DNA from: an uncultured Lachnospiraceae bacterium
GTDB taxonomy: Bacteria > Bacillota > Clostridia > Lachnospirales > Lachnospiraceae
Direction of reading: 5' to 3'
Length of the DNA: 24,269 bases
NCBI GenBank assembly: GCA_947367855.1
Contig: CANBFE010000041.1
Span: forward strand, 1-24,269
In this document: in pieces, positions 6,417 through 14,479 of the stretch
How positions within the stretch are numbered: the first letter of the stretch is position 1
How the letters are laid out: each line of letters begins with the position of its first letter
The notes under the pieces: generated by a model
The model's input: the letters and a program-made list of their open reading frames with translations, nothing else
Told to the model about the DNA's origin: nothing
The model's database searches: none
Translations under genes and position numbers: made by a program

Positions 6417-9071
6417 CTACTTTATCTGGCCTTCCAGAACCTTTGCCGCCTCCGCAATGCAGTCGGGGATGCCCGCAGGATTCTTGCCGCCTGCCTGGGC
6501 CATATTGGGACGGCCGCCACCGCCGCCGCCTACCTTGGGTGCAATGCCCTTGATCAGGTTCCCGGCATGGGCTCCCTTTGCCAGAGCGCCCTCTGTCGCC
6601 ATGGCCACCATATTCACCTTGCCGCCTGCGTTGGACAGCAGGAGGAGAACGCCTTCTCCCAGTTTTGCCTTCAGCTGGTCTCCCAGATCCCGGAGTCCGT
6701 TCATGTCCACATTGTCCACACTGGCTGCCAGAAGCTTCACTCCCTTCACTTCCGTCACATTATCCATCACGTCTCCCAGAGCTTCCCTGGCCGCCTTGGC
6801 CTTCAGGGACTCCAGTTCGGAGGAGAGGGCTTTCAGCTCCGCCTGCACATGTTCGCACTTCTCCACCAACGCGGCGGGAGAAGTTTTCAGCACCCTGGCA
6901 GCCTCCTCCAGAATGTGCTCCTGGTTCTTATAGTAGGCAAACACGCCGTTCCCGGTCAGGGCCTCAATTCTGCGGACTCCTGCTGCAATGCCATTCTCGG
7001 ACAGGATCTTGAAGGCTGCGATGGAGCCTGTATTTTCCACATGAGTACCGCCGCAGAGCTCAGTGGAAAAATCTCCCATCTTCACTACCCGGACTTCCTC
7101 TCCGTACTTCTCGCCGAACAGAGCCATGGCCCCGGTCTTCCTGGCATCCTCGATATTCATAACCTGTGTCGCCACAGTCAGGTTTTCCGCGATCTTCTCA
7201 TTGACAATCCGCTCCACTCTGTCCAGTTCCTCTGCGGTCATGGCCGCAAAATGGCTGAAGTCGAAACGCAGTCTCTCCCCGTCCACATAGGAGCCGGACT
7301 GCTCCACATGACTGCCCAGAACCTCCCTGAGGGCCTTGTGCAGCAGATGGGTGGCGCTGTGATTCTTGCAGGTATCTCCCCGTCTCCCGGCGTCCACAGT
7401 CAGGGAAGCCGTATCCCCCACCTTGATCATGCCCCTGGTAACGGTACCGATATGGCCCACCTTACCGCCCATAAGCTTCACGGTATCCTGCACCCGGAAG
7501 CAGCCGTCTGCGGTAGTTATGACACCGGTGTCGGCATTCTGTCCGCCCATGGTGGCGTAGAAAGGGGTCTCCTCCACAATGACAGTACCGATCTGGCCGT
7601 CCGTCAAAGCTTCCACCAACTCGCTCTCCGTGGTGAGCACGGTAATCCGCGACTGGTGCTGCAGCCTGTCATAACCCACAAACTGCGTGGTAACGGATGC
7701 ATCGATAGACTCGTACACTGTCACGTCCGCCCCCATGTAATTGGTCACCTTCCGGGCCTTCCGGGCCATATCCTTCTGCCGCTGCATGCATACGCCGAAA
7801 CCTGCCTCGTCAATGGTAAAGCCCTTCTCCTCCAGGATTTCCTGGGTCAGGTCCATGGGGAACCCAAAGGTATCATAGAGCTTAAAGGCATTCTCTCCGG
7901 ACAGCTCCGTTGTTCCCGCCGCCTTCATCTCCTCTTCCATCTGTCCCAGAATGCTTAAGCCCTGGTCAATGGTCTTGTCGAATTTATCTTCTTCCTGGGT
8001 GAGCACATTCAGGATAAATGCCTTCTTCTCCTCCAGTTCAGGATAGCCGTCCCTGCTTTCGTTGATTACGGTCTCGCTTAAGTTTGCCATAAACTTATCC
8101 CGTATTCCCAGAAGTCTGCCATGTCTGGCTGCGCGGCGGATCAGTCTGCGCAATACATAACCCCGTCCCTCATTGGACGGCAATATGCCGTCGCTGATCA
8201 TGAAGGTGGTGGAACGGATATGATCCGTGATCAGGCGTATGGACACATCTTTCCCGGGATCCGTCCCGTACTCCGCTCCCGCGATCCCGCAGATCCGGTC
8301 CCGGATGGCCTTCATGGTATCAATGTCAAACACGCTGTCCACGTCCTGCACCACCACGGCCAGACGCTCCAGACCCATGCCAGTATCAATATTTTTCTGG
8401 GCAAGCTCCGTATAATTTCCGTGCCCGTCATTGTCGAACTGGGTGAACACATTGTTCCAGACTTCCATAAAGCGGTCGCATTCGCAGCCTACCCTGCAGT
8501 CAGGACTGCCGCAGCCGTATTTTTCCCCTCTGTCATAGTAAATCTCCGAACAGGGGCCGCAGGGGCCTGCGCCGTGCTCCCAGAAATTGTCGCATTTGCC
8601 GTTCTCGTCCCGATAGAAGCGGGTAATCTTCTCTGCGGGCACGCCGATCTCTTTGGTCCAGATCTCAAAGGCTTCCTCGTCCTCGCAGTAGATGGAAGGA
8701 TACAGCCTCTCCAGCTCCATGCCGATCACCTCCGTCAGGAACTCCCAGCTCCAACGGATTGCCTCATGCTTGAAATAGTCCCCGAAGGAGAAGTTTCCAA
8801 GCATCTCGAAAAAGGTCAGATGCCTGGCAGTCTTTCCCACATTTTCGATATCTCCCGTGCGTACGCACTTCTGGCAGGTGGTGACCCTGCGCCTGGGGGG
8901 AATCTCCTGTCCCGTGAAATAGGGCTTCAGGGGCGCCATGCCGGAGTTGATGATCAACAGGCTGTTGTCATTGTGGGGCACCAGAGAAAAGCTGTTCATC
9001 TTCAGGTGCTCCTTGCTCTCAAAAAAATCAAGGTACATTCTTCTTAACTGGTTTACACCATAGGGTTTCAT
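6417..9071 (-). CDS. alaS: Alanine--tRNA ligase
   Basis: The product charges tRNA-Ala with alanine in the cytoplasm. The start is the ATG at 9071 (MKPYGVNQLRRMYLDFFESK), preceded by GGAGG; a 37-residue upstream extension of the frame lacks a ribosome binding site and covers the promoter. At 884 residues it is full length for the family. Visible landmarks in order: the class II catalytic core with SFSLVPHNDNSLLIINSGMA and TARHLTFFEMLGNFSFGDYF; the central helical tRNA-recognition region; the editing domain with the zinc ligands HSATH and CGGTHV; and the C-terminal coiled coil and DHHA1-like end carrying the Gly-rich KVGGGGGGRPNMAQAGG stretch. No broken motifs. It is transcribed alone or with the LysM gene downstream. 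Its short leader shows no T-box. Confidence 0.97.
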   Translation of the reverse strand: MKPYGVNQLRRMYLDFFESKEHLKMNSFSLVPHNDNSLLIINSGMAPLKPYFTGQEIPPRRRVTTCQKCVRTGDIENVGKTARHLTFFEMLGNFSFGDYFKHEAIRWSWEFLTEVIGMELERLYPSIYCEDEEAFEIWTKEIGVPAEKITRFYRDENGKCDNFWEHGAGPCGPCSEIYYDRGEKYGCGSPDCRVGCECDRFMEVWNNVFTQFDNDGHGNYTELAQKNIDTGMGLERLAVVVQDVDSVFDIDTMKAIRDRICGIAGAEYGTDPGKDVSIRLITDHIRSTTFMISDGILPSNEGRGYVLRRLIRRAARHGRLLGIRDKFMANLSETVINESRDGYPELEEKKAFILNVLTQEEDKFDKTIDQGLSILGQMEEEMKAAGTTELSGENAFKLYDTFGFPMDLTQEILEEKGFTIDEAGFGVCMQRQKDMARKARKVTNYMGADVTVYESIDASVTTQFVGYDRLQHQSRITVLTTESELVEALTDGQIGTVIVEETPFYATMGGQNADTGVITTADGCFRVQDTVKLMGGKVGHIGTVTRGMIKVGDTASLTVDAGRRGDTCKNHSATHLLHKALREVLGSHVEQSGSYVDGERLRFDFSHFAAMTAEELDRVERIVNEKIAENLTVATQVMNIEDARKTGAMALFGEKYGEEVRVVKMGDFSTELCGGTHVENTGSIAAFKILSENGIAAGVRRIEALTGNGVFAYYKNQEHILEEAARVLKTSPAALVEKCEHVQAELKALSSELESLKAKAAREALGDVMDNVTEVKGVKLLAASVDNVDMNGLRDLGDQLKAKLGEGVLLLLSNAGGKVNMVAMATEGALAKGAHAGNLIKGIAPKVGGGGGGRPNMAQAGGKNPAGIPDCIAEAAKVLEGQIK

Positions 9072-9162
9072 CTGTTCTTCCTCCAAAGTCTGTATGTTTA
9101 CCGGCTGCCTGACGGCAGTGTATTTCAAATACAGGAAACATGTGCGGCTTCCAGTAAGATTT

Positions 9163-9168
9163 ATTATA
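9163..9168 (-). promoter_or_regulatory. Extended -10 promoter of alaS
   Basis: On the minus strand TGATATAAT gives a consensus TATAAT with an upstream TG in the extended -10 position. The -35 is weak (about CTATAC at suitable spacing), as is usual for extended -10 promoters. Transcription would begin about 85 bases upstream of the alaS ATG. Confidence 0.6.
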
Positions 9169-9214
9169 TCATGTATTTTCATTTTGTATAGTAGAAAATT
9201 ACCTGATAAAAACC

Positions 9215-10309
9215 CTATTTCCCCATGATTGTTATCTCATTTAGTTCTATTTTAACAATGGAATCCGGATCAATGACCCCATCAAAGGCGGCCTTCATGT
9301 TCACAGTGATATTCTTGTTTTCAGAACTCCGTTTAATCTGCCTCTCCTGCATCACCGTCCTGGCCTCTGTCCCGTCCGCAAATCCAATTACCATCTCATA
9401 CTCATTCCCTGACAGACCGGGATCCCCGCTGCCCTGCCACACACCGTACAAATCCAGATACACTGTCAGAGGAGATACATACATTCCATAAGATGCAAAG
9501 CGGAAATCCCCCTCTGCCATGTCAATGTCGCCTGTCAGGTCAAGTCCGTATCTTTTGTTTCCCGTAATCTCTATGGGCACACTGCAGACATCTTTCCCCT
9601 CTTCATCAGCCCACCGCTCAAAGACTACCGTACCATCTTCCGTTTTGCGTGTATGGCACATTGCATAGAGCATATAGTTTCCTGATTCATAATCCCGGCT
9701 CCCAAGCTGTGTGACAACGCACATTTCCTGGTTCATGGCCAGTGTATAGCCGGAGTCCTTCCTGGGAAAACTGCCGTAATTGTCAGTGAAACTGTTCAGT
9801 GTGAGAAGTTCGCCGGAATCGTCGTTCCCGATACTGCCGTCCATTACTTTTCCTGCAAACTCCGTGTCCAGCCACACATCCACAATAATATTCTTCCCTG
9901 CCTTCTTTGTCAGAATATAGCTGACTGTGATCTCCCTGCCCGCGCAGGTGGTCTCCAGCAATTCAATGGAAAACATTTCGTTGTCTATAATCTTCTCTCC
10001 GGCCAGGTACCCGGAATCCAGAATCTCACCGTAAATATCCTTCCTCTGCATTCCCTCCGGCACTGAAATGAAACTGTAAGAAGGGGACTTTTTTCTGTCA
10101 AACAGGCTGCGGACAGGCATATGCTCCATCAGATAACCGGCTCCCACATACATTGTGCTTGCAGCAAAAAGAACTGCTGCCGCCGAGAAAAACGCCATTC
10201 TGCCTCCCTGAAACCTGCGTTTCCGCCTCCCCTCCATGATTGCCCTGCGCATCTCTTCGCCAATGGTTACTTCTGACATCAGATTATCAATATTTTCTCT
10301 TAACATCAT
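9215..10309 (-). CDS. DUF4179-type anti-sigma factor
   Basis: A membrane protein of about 364 residues that probably holds the adjacent ECF sigma factor inactive. The start is the ATG at 10309, which overlaps the sigma stop as TGATG and has GGAGGT seven bases upstream. A short cytoplasmic N-terminus (LRENIDNLMSEVTIGEEMRRAIMEGRRKR in part) precedes one membrane segment at about residues 38-60 (FFSAAAVLFAASTMYVGAGYL). The long extracellular part resembles the DUF4179 family found beside ECF factors in Clostridia, with beta-rich stretches. What stimulus it senses is not visible. It lies directly downstream of the sigma gene, the usual order for such pairs. Confidence 0.75.
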   Translation of the reverse strand: MMLRENIDNLMSEVTIGEEMRRAIMEGRRKRRFQGGRMAFFSAAAVLFAASTMYVGAGYLMEHMPVRSLFDRKKSPSYSFISVPEGMQRKDIYGEILDSGYLAGEKIIDNEMFSIELLETTCAGREITVSYILTKKAGKNIIVDVWLDTEFAGKVMDGSIGNDDSGELLTLNSFTDNYGSFPRKDSGYTLAMNQEMCVVTQLGSRDYESGNYMLYAMCHTRKTEDGTVVFERWADEEGKDVCSVPIEITGNKRYGLDLTGDIDMAEGDFRFASYGMYVSPLTVYLDLYGVWQGSGDPGLSGNEYEMVIGFADGTEARTVMQERQIKRSSENKNITVNMKAAFDGVIDPDSIVKIELNEITIMGK

Positions 10310-10884
10310 CAACCCACCTCCCATATTTCCTTTGAAAGTCTGTCTCCAAGCTGCTCCCTGCCCCGTTTCAGCAGGGTAAAAACCGTGCTTTCCCTGCGCC
10401 CCATCACTTTTGCAATCTCCGGCACAGGCAGCTCCTGATAATAATACAGCAGAATTGCCAGCCTGTATTTCTCCTTCAGCTTCATGATTTCCTTCATCAA
10501 ATCCATGGTGTCGTGCAGTTTTTCATAAGCGTCCCGGTTCTGGACATTTCTCTGCAGACCCTCCTCCAGAATCCTGGTCACTTCCGTCATCTCCACCCGC
10601 TTCCGCCAGGGGGATGCCAGATAATCCTTACAGGTATTTATGGCGATCCTGGTAATCCAGGTTCTCTCCGACGACCTGCCCTCAAAATTCCGGTAATGCT
10701 GCCACACCTTCAGGTATGTGTCCTGCACCGCGTCCTCCGCCAGACAGGGATCCCGCAGATACAGGGTACACAGGCGCAGCAGAGAATCTCCGTATTTTCT
10801 GATAAGAAGCTCCATTCCCTCTTCCGTCAGCGCCTTCTTTCCGGTTTCTTCCGATGTAAATGTCATGCTTTGTATCTGTTCCAT
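10309..10884 (-). CDS. ECF-type RNA polymerase sigma factor
   Basis: A 191-residue sigma-70 family protein with only regions 2 and 4. Region 2 spans about residues 25-95 (LLIRKYGDSLLRLCTLYLRD, AEDAVQDTYLKVW, ERTWITRIAINTCKDYL). Region 4 spans about 125-180, with the HTH in LPVPEIAKVMGRRESTVFTLLKRGREQL. The ATG at 10884 has GGAGG five bases upstream. It is followed by the anti-sigma gene with a one-base overlap, so the two are made together. The sigma factor is expected to direct RNA polymerase to its own regulon, probably including this operon, when the membrane partner releases it. The 139-base leader between it and the upstream lipoprotein gene has no obvious terminator, so partial read-through is possible. 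Confidence 0.93.
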   Translation of the reverse strand: MEQIQSMTFTSEETGKKALTEEGMELLIRKYGDSLLRLCTLYLRDPCLAEDAVQDTYLKVWQHYRNFEGRSSERTWITRIAINTCKDYLASPWRKRVEMTEVTRILEEGLQRNVQNRDAYEKLHDTMDLMKEIMKLKEKYRLAILLYYYQELPVPEIAKVMGRRESTVFTLLKRGREQLGDRLSKEIWEVG

Positions 10885-11023
10885 TCCTTCCTCCCCCTTA
10901 TGCCGAAATCATTGCCATCATGCTGCAGCCTGTCTGTCCCTTCTCATACCATGCGGTTTTATCCTCCTTTGAACATTAGACTGATACTGCCCTGCATTTT
11001 CTTGCAAAAAGGAGAGAAATCTT

Positions 11024-13171
11024 TCATCGCTTTTCACTCACATACATCTGCACCCGGCCCTGAATGATCTCCATCACATCCTCCACCGGTTTCTGCCCCT
11101 TAAAATAAGCCTCAGCCTCCTCCACGATCATGTTCTCGATCTCCCTGTCGCACTGGTCGGCCAGGGACTCCATATCATCCATCAAAGCCAGAATCCGGTC
11201 CACCTCCTCCTGAGTGGCAGCCCGGTAAGTGTAGGGTTCTCCGTCGATTTCCCCGATATAATCCCCGTATTCCACACCGTCGTGATTGATCTTCATGGCC
11301 TGCAGAAGCCCGTCCTCTATGTTCTTCTTTAATCCCGGAAACCATCCGGAATGCTTCTTTGACTCCGTAAAAAAGGTTTCCAGGAACTCCCATGCCACGT
11401 CCTTGTGCTCAGACCCGGCAGTGATGGCATAGGCAGAGGACCATGATGCGGTGGCTCCGCTGGTTCCCTCCGGCGTAGGAAAACCCTTAAAGGTAACCTC
11501 GCCTCCGAAGATCTCCTCCAGGACCTGAACCTCCTCAAACTGCATGAACCATTCCAGCAAAAGTACCCGTCCCTCTCTGATTTCATTGACGTAAGATATA
11601 CCCCGGTCATAGGAGGTCTCTTCCGGTCCCCGGTTCACAAATTCCAGAAGTCTGCGGAATTCCTCCGAATCAAAGCCGCACTTTCCCGTCTCCCAGTCTA
11701 CAAACAGCTCTTCATTGTACCGCATCAGCATCCGCAGGATATTGCCTTTGGGCCGGTCAAAGAGAACCGCGTCCGGATGGTTTTCGGCAAATTCCAGCAT
11801 TTCCTCCAGTGTCCAGCCAATCTCGCTGCCCACTACCTCCGTCCTGCCGATCAGTGTATACAAATCAAATCCCCTGGGAAGCGCCACCTGTATCCCGTCA
11901 AAAACATAGGCATCCATAATCCCTTCAAAGAAATCTTCCCGGCTCAGTTTACTGCTTTTTTCCAGATAAGGATTCAGATCCTCGAACATCCCTTTCTCAA
12001 TCATGTATTCGATATGCAGATTGCCGAACTCAATGATGTCCGGACATCTTCCCGATACGATATCCAGGTTCAGGGCTGTCTCGTCCGCGTATTCCTTAAT
12101 CTTGATGGTGTACTTGTCATTGTTTCTGTTAAACCGGTCTATGGCATCCTGGGAATCAAAATCCGTATACAGGGTGCCCATAACCAAAGTTTCCTTTTGG
12201 GGAATCTGCTCCCCGTCCGCGCCAGTCAGCAGCACTGGGCCGGATCCTGCGCCCTCCGGGTCATTCAGCACCGCAAGCAGCCTGCCGTCCTCCAGGGCAT
12301 TTACCCGCTCCACCCAGGAGCCTCCCACGCCGCACTCAGACCATATAAGCACAGTCTCCTTCTTCCGGGCATTCAGGTCATATCGGTAGAGGGCAGAGTC
12401 GTCCTGTACCAGCAGCCCGCCTTCTCCGGCAGGCGAAAGGCCTGTCCCGCTGCACCAGGGAAAGTTGTCCGCAGCCTCGTCCAGCTTTTTCCCCTCAAAA
12501 TCAATCCTTTTCAAGGTACAGAGCTCCGTCCTGCCCTCTGGAGAATAACTCACATACATCCTGCCGTCGCTGCCGCAGCCCATAGCATTGACCCGCATAC
12601 CGCCTCCCAGGTCCAGGCTGCCCCTGTAACTGCCGTCCGCCCCGTAGAGCCATAGGGTTCTGTGTCCTGCGAGGCAGATACGCCCCTGCCCGTCAACCTC
12701 CAGGAAGGTAGCATGTTCCCCCTCATTCTCCTCCAGCAGCTGTCCGGTCACCTCCCAGGAGCCCGCCCATTCTCCCCGGCTGTCAAACTTCACCAAAATG
12801 ACCCCTTCGTCCAGGTCCATTCCATAGCACAGCCCGTAAAGGCTGCCGTCCTGACCGAAAGTATGGGGCCCCAGAGGCCCAGGCCGTCCATCCTCCGGCC
12901 AGAGAAGCGGCGTCCTGTCCATACTCCCGTCCTCCAGGGTATAGGTACACAGGATTTCCTCCCCCTCCCCGGTATCAGTTAGATAGTGAATCCTGTCATC
13001 CAGAAGTCTCATGCCGCCATAGAAGATCCCCTCTCCCTCCAGGGCTTCAGGGTCTAAAAATGCAGACAGATAAGTCTCCTCCCCGGCAGTTTCATTTCTG
13101 CCGCAATTGGACAGACACAATGCCGCTGCCATGATGAATGACCAAATTCCAAACTTCTTTCTGTTTTTCAT
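11024..13171 (-). CDS. Lipoprotein with propeller-like N-terminus and ABC solute-binding domain
   Basis: The start is the ATG at 13171 behind GGGAGG; the frame extends to a TTG at 13207 that has no better signal. The 715-residue product has a lipoprotein signal with lipobox LSNC (Cys23), so it is anchored outside the cytoplasmic membrane. Residues about 40-315 contain repeated short beta motifs with D-G turns (FGQDGSLYGL, VDGQGRICLA, CGSDGRMYVS, LEDGRLLAVL), the pattern of a beta-propeller or related repeat. Residues about 328-715 look like an extracellular solute-binding protein family 1 domain (YTDFDSQDAIDRFNRNNDKY, CPDIIEFGN, YAITAGSEHKDVAWEFLETF), normally sugar- or peptide-binding for ABC importers. 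No permease or ATPase genes are adjacent. The combination suggests a ligand sensor or a scavenging protein serving a distant transporter. The ECF operon follows on the same strand. Confidence 0.8.
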   Translation of the reverse strand: MKNRKKFGIWSFIMAAALCLSNCGRNETAGEETYLSAFLDPEALEGEGIFYGGMRLLDDRIHYLTDTGEGEEILCTYTLEDGSMDRTPLLWPEDGRPGPLGPHTFGQDGSLYGLCYGMDLDEGVILVKFDSRGEWAGSWEVTGQLLEENEGEHATFLEVDGQGRICLAGHRTLWLYGADGSYRGSLDLGGGMRVNAMGCGSDGRMYVSYSPEGRTELCTLKRIDFEGKKLDEAADNFPWCSGTGLSPAGEGGLLVQDDSALYRYDLNARKKETVLIWSECGVGGSWVERVNALEDGRLLAVLNDPEGAGSGPVLLTGADGEQIPQKETLVMGTLYTDFDSQDAIDRFNRNNDKYTIKIKEYADETALNLDIVSGRCPDIIEFGNLHIEYMIEKGMFEDLNPYLEKSSKLSREDFFEGIMDAYVFDGIQVALPRGFDLYTLIGRTEVVGSEIGWTLEEMLEFAENHPDAVLFDRPKGNILRMLMRYNEELFVDWETGKCGFDSEEFRRLLEFVNRGPEETSYDRGISYVNEIREGRVLLLEWFMQFEEVQVLEEIFGGEVTFKGFPTPEGTSGATASWSSAYAITAGSEHKDVAWEFLETFFTESKKHSGWFPGLKKNIEDGLLQAMKINHDGVEYGDYIGEIDGEPYTYRAATQEEVDRILALMDDMESLADQCDREIENMIVEEAEAYFKGQKPVEDVMEIIQGRVQMYVSEKR

Positions 13172-13240
13172 ACGCTTTTCCTCCCTCTTCTGGTATCTGT
13201 CCCTCAAACTGCAAACTCAAGAAAGACTGAGATGCAAAGA

Positions 13241-13284
13241 CTGCCGCATGGGGAGAATCTGCACGGATTCTCCCCATGCGGCAG
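13241..13284. repeat. Perfect 19-bp inverted repeat with 6-base loop
   Basis: CTGCCGCATGGGGAGAATC (13241-13259) and its exact complement (13266-13284) flank the loop TGCACG. It lies 37 bases after the stop of the AlkC/AlkD-like gene and about 70 bases before the lipoprotein ATG, all on the minus strand. On that strand it is followed by TCTTTGCATCTC, which is not a convincing U-tract. It could end transcription inefficiently, stabilise the upstream mRNA end, or bind a protein. Confidence 0.85.
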
Positions 13285-13320
13285 CCCGGAACCGGATATG
13301 CCTGCCTTTTAAGTTTTGCA

Positions 13321-13938
13321 TCACAGAATAAAATTTCCCGCCAGCTGATAGACCTGTTGCACCCTTTTGGAAGACAGATCCCAACTCTCCAGTTCCCGCG
13401 CCACATGCGCCGGGTGTTTCCTGCTGATATCCCGCAGGGCATTTCCCACGGACTTTCGCACATATTCACTGGCATCCTCCCTGAGTCCGGCCAGAAGCTC
13501 AACTGCCATATGCGGATTTTCCTTAAAATACGGGCGGGCGGTCCATACTCTCAGGCCTTCCGAAACCGCCCGGCGTACATTGGGACTGGCATCTCCCATC
13601 CACTCCCGGATCAGGGGCAGCGCCTGCTCATATCCGATGATTCTGCAATGATTGTCAAATGCCACGGCAAGAACTTCCTGCACTTTCAGGCTCTTATGAC
13701 GGCTCACAGTCTCCCGCAGGAAGGCCAGTGCATCCGGATACAAATGGGCGCAGTACCCCAGAAGCAGCACACCGATCTCCTGGATCCTGGAATTCCCGGA
13801 ACGGTACAGCGTATACCCCGTCTCCCGGCATTCCTCCGGCAGACTTGACTGGTAATACTTTTTTGCCTCCGTCTTCACCAGCTTCAGACTGTCCTTTTCC
13901 GGAACGACCTCCTCCAGATAAGTTACAAAATCATTCAT
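13321..13938 (-). CDS. AlkC/AlkD-like HEAT-repeat protein (DNA alkylation repair type)
   Basis: A 205-residue all-helical protein. The start is the ATG at 13938 with AGGGAGAAGAGGG upstream; a 12-residue longer version from 13974 lacks a clear ribosome binding site. Paired helices with the motifs DASPNVRRAVSEGLRVW and DASEYVRKSVGNALRDISRK are the HEAT-like signatures of the AlkC/AlkD superfamily, whose members are DNA glycosylases for N3/N7-alkylated purines or structural relatives without activity. Catalytic Trp/Asp/Arg residues cannot be assigned reliably without an alignment, so glycosylase activity is uncertain. It is the last gene of the response-regulator run and is followed by the 19-bp inverted repeat. 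A second alkylation-repair gene (Ogt-type) lies 7 kb away. Confidence 0.7.
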   Translation of the reverse strand: MNDFVTYLEEVVPEKDSLKLVKTEAKKYYQSSLPEECRETGYTLYRSGNSRIQEIGVLLLGYCAHLYPDALAFLRETVSRHKSLKVQEVLAVAFDNHCRIIGYEQALPLIREWMGDASPNVRRAVSEGLRVWTARPYFKENPHMAVELLAGLREDASEYVRKSVGNALRDISRKHPAHVARELESWDLSSKRVQQVYQLAGNFIL

Positions 13939-13986
13939 CCCTCTTCTCCCTGTATCTGTTTTTCCCGAGTCCATGATGAAAACTTT

Positions 13987-14472
13987 TCAGTGTCTGACCA
14001 CATCCGCAAACTCCGCCCCTGACGCCCTGGCCAGGTCAGCCGGGGACAGCTCCAGCTGGGAACCGATTCTGCCGCCGCTGACCACGATGGTATCCCTGCC
14101 CTCTGCGGAACTGTCGATTTTGGTCACATACGTTTTTTTCATGCCCACCGCAGTACAGCCGCCCCGGATGTATCCCGTGACTCTGGTGATATCCTTCACG
14201 GGAATCATCTCCACGCTCTTCTCCCCCACGCTTCTGGCGGCAGCCTTTAAATCCAGTTCCTCCGCAACGGGAATTACAAACACATAATACTCCCGGCTGC
14301 AGCCCTCCGTCACCAGGGTCTTGTACACCTTTTCACAGGGCAGGGACAGCATCCGGGCAATCTGCAGCCCATCCACAAACTCACTGCATTCATAAGTCAT
14401 ATGGGCATACGGAATCTTCAGGGAATCCAGGATACGCATGGCATTTGTCTTGACTTCCTTCTGCTTTGCCAT
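13987..14472 (-). CDS. ybaK: YbaK/EbsC-type Cys-tRNA(Pro) deacylase
   Basis: A 161-residue protein starting at the ATG at 14472 (MAKQKEVKTNAMRILDSLKI), seven bases after the stop of the upstream gene, with GGGGTGAG as ribosome binding site. The longer frame to 14568 overlaps the upstream gene and is rejected. Family features are the opening TNAMRILDSLKIPY, the EFVDGLQIARMLSLP and VYKTLVTEG segments, the ELDLKAAAR helix, and the GYIRGGCTAVGMKK glycine motif. The enzyme removes Cys mischarged onto tRNA-Pro in trans in the cytoplasm. The length is normal (about 155-165). Placement inside the response-regulator run has no obvious functional reason. Confidence 0.93.
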   Translation of the reverse strand: MAKQKEVKTNAMRILDSLKIPYAHMTYECSEFVDGLQIARMLSLPCEKVYKTLVTEGCSREYYVFVIPVAEELDLKAAARSVGEKSVEMIPVKDITRVTGYIRGGCTAVGMKKTYVTKIDSSAEGRDTIVVSGGRIGSQLELSPADLARASGAEFADVVRH

Positions 14473-14479
14473 TATATGC

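Noticed and set aside
6264..7958. 564-codon open frame on the plus strand opposite alaS
   Set aside because: It is fully antisense to a full-length alaS with intact family motifs; its His/Leu/Gly-rich product resembles no known protein and is explained by G+C-rich codon positions of alaS.
9072..9182. 37-residue N-terminal extension of alaS
   Set aside because: The extension covers the extended -10 promoter, and the family start MKPYGVNQLRR at 9071 has the strong GGAGG site.
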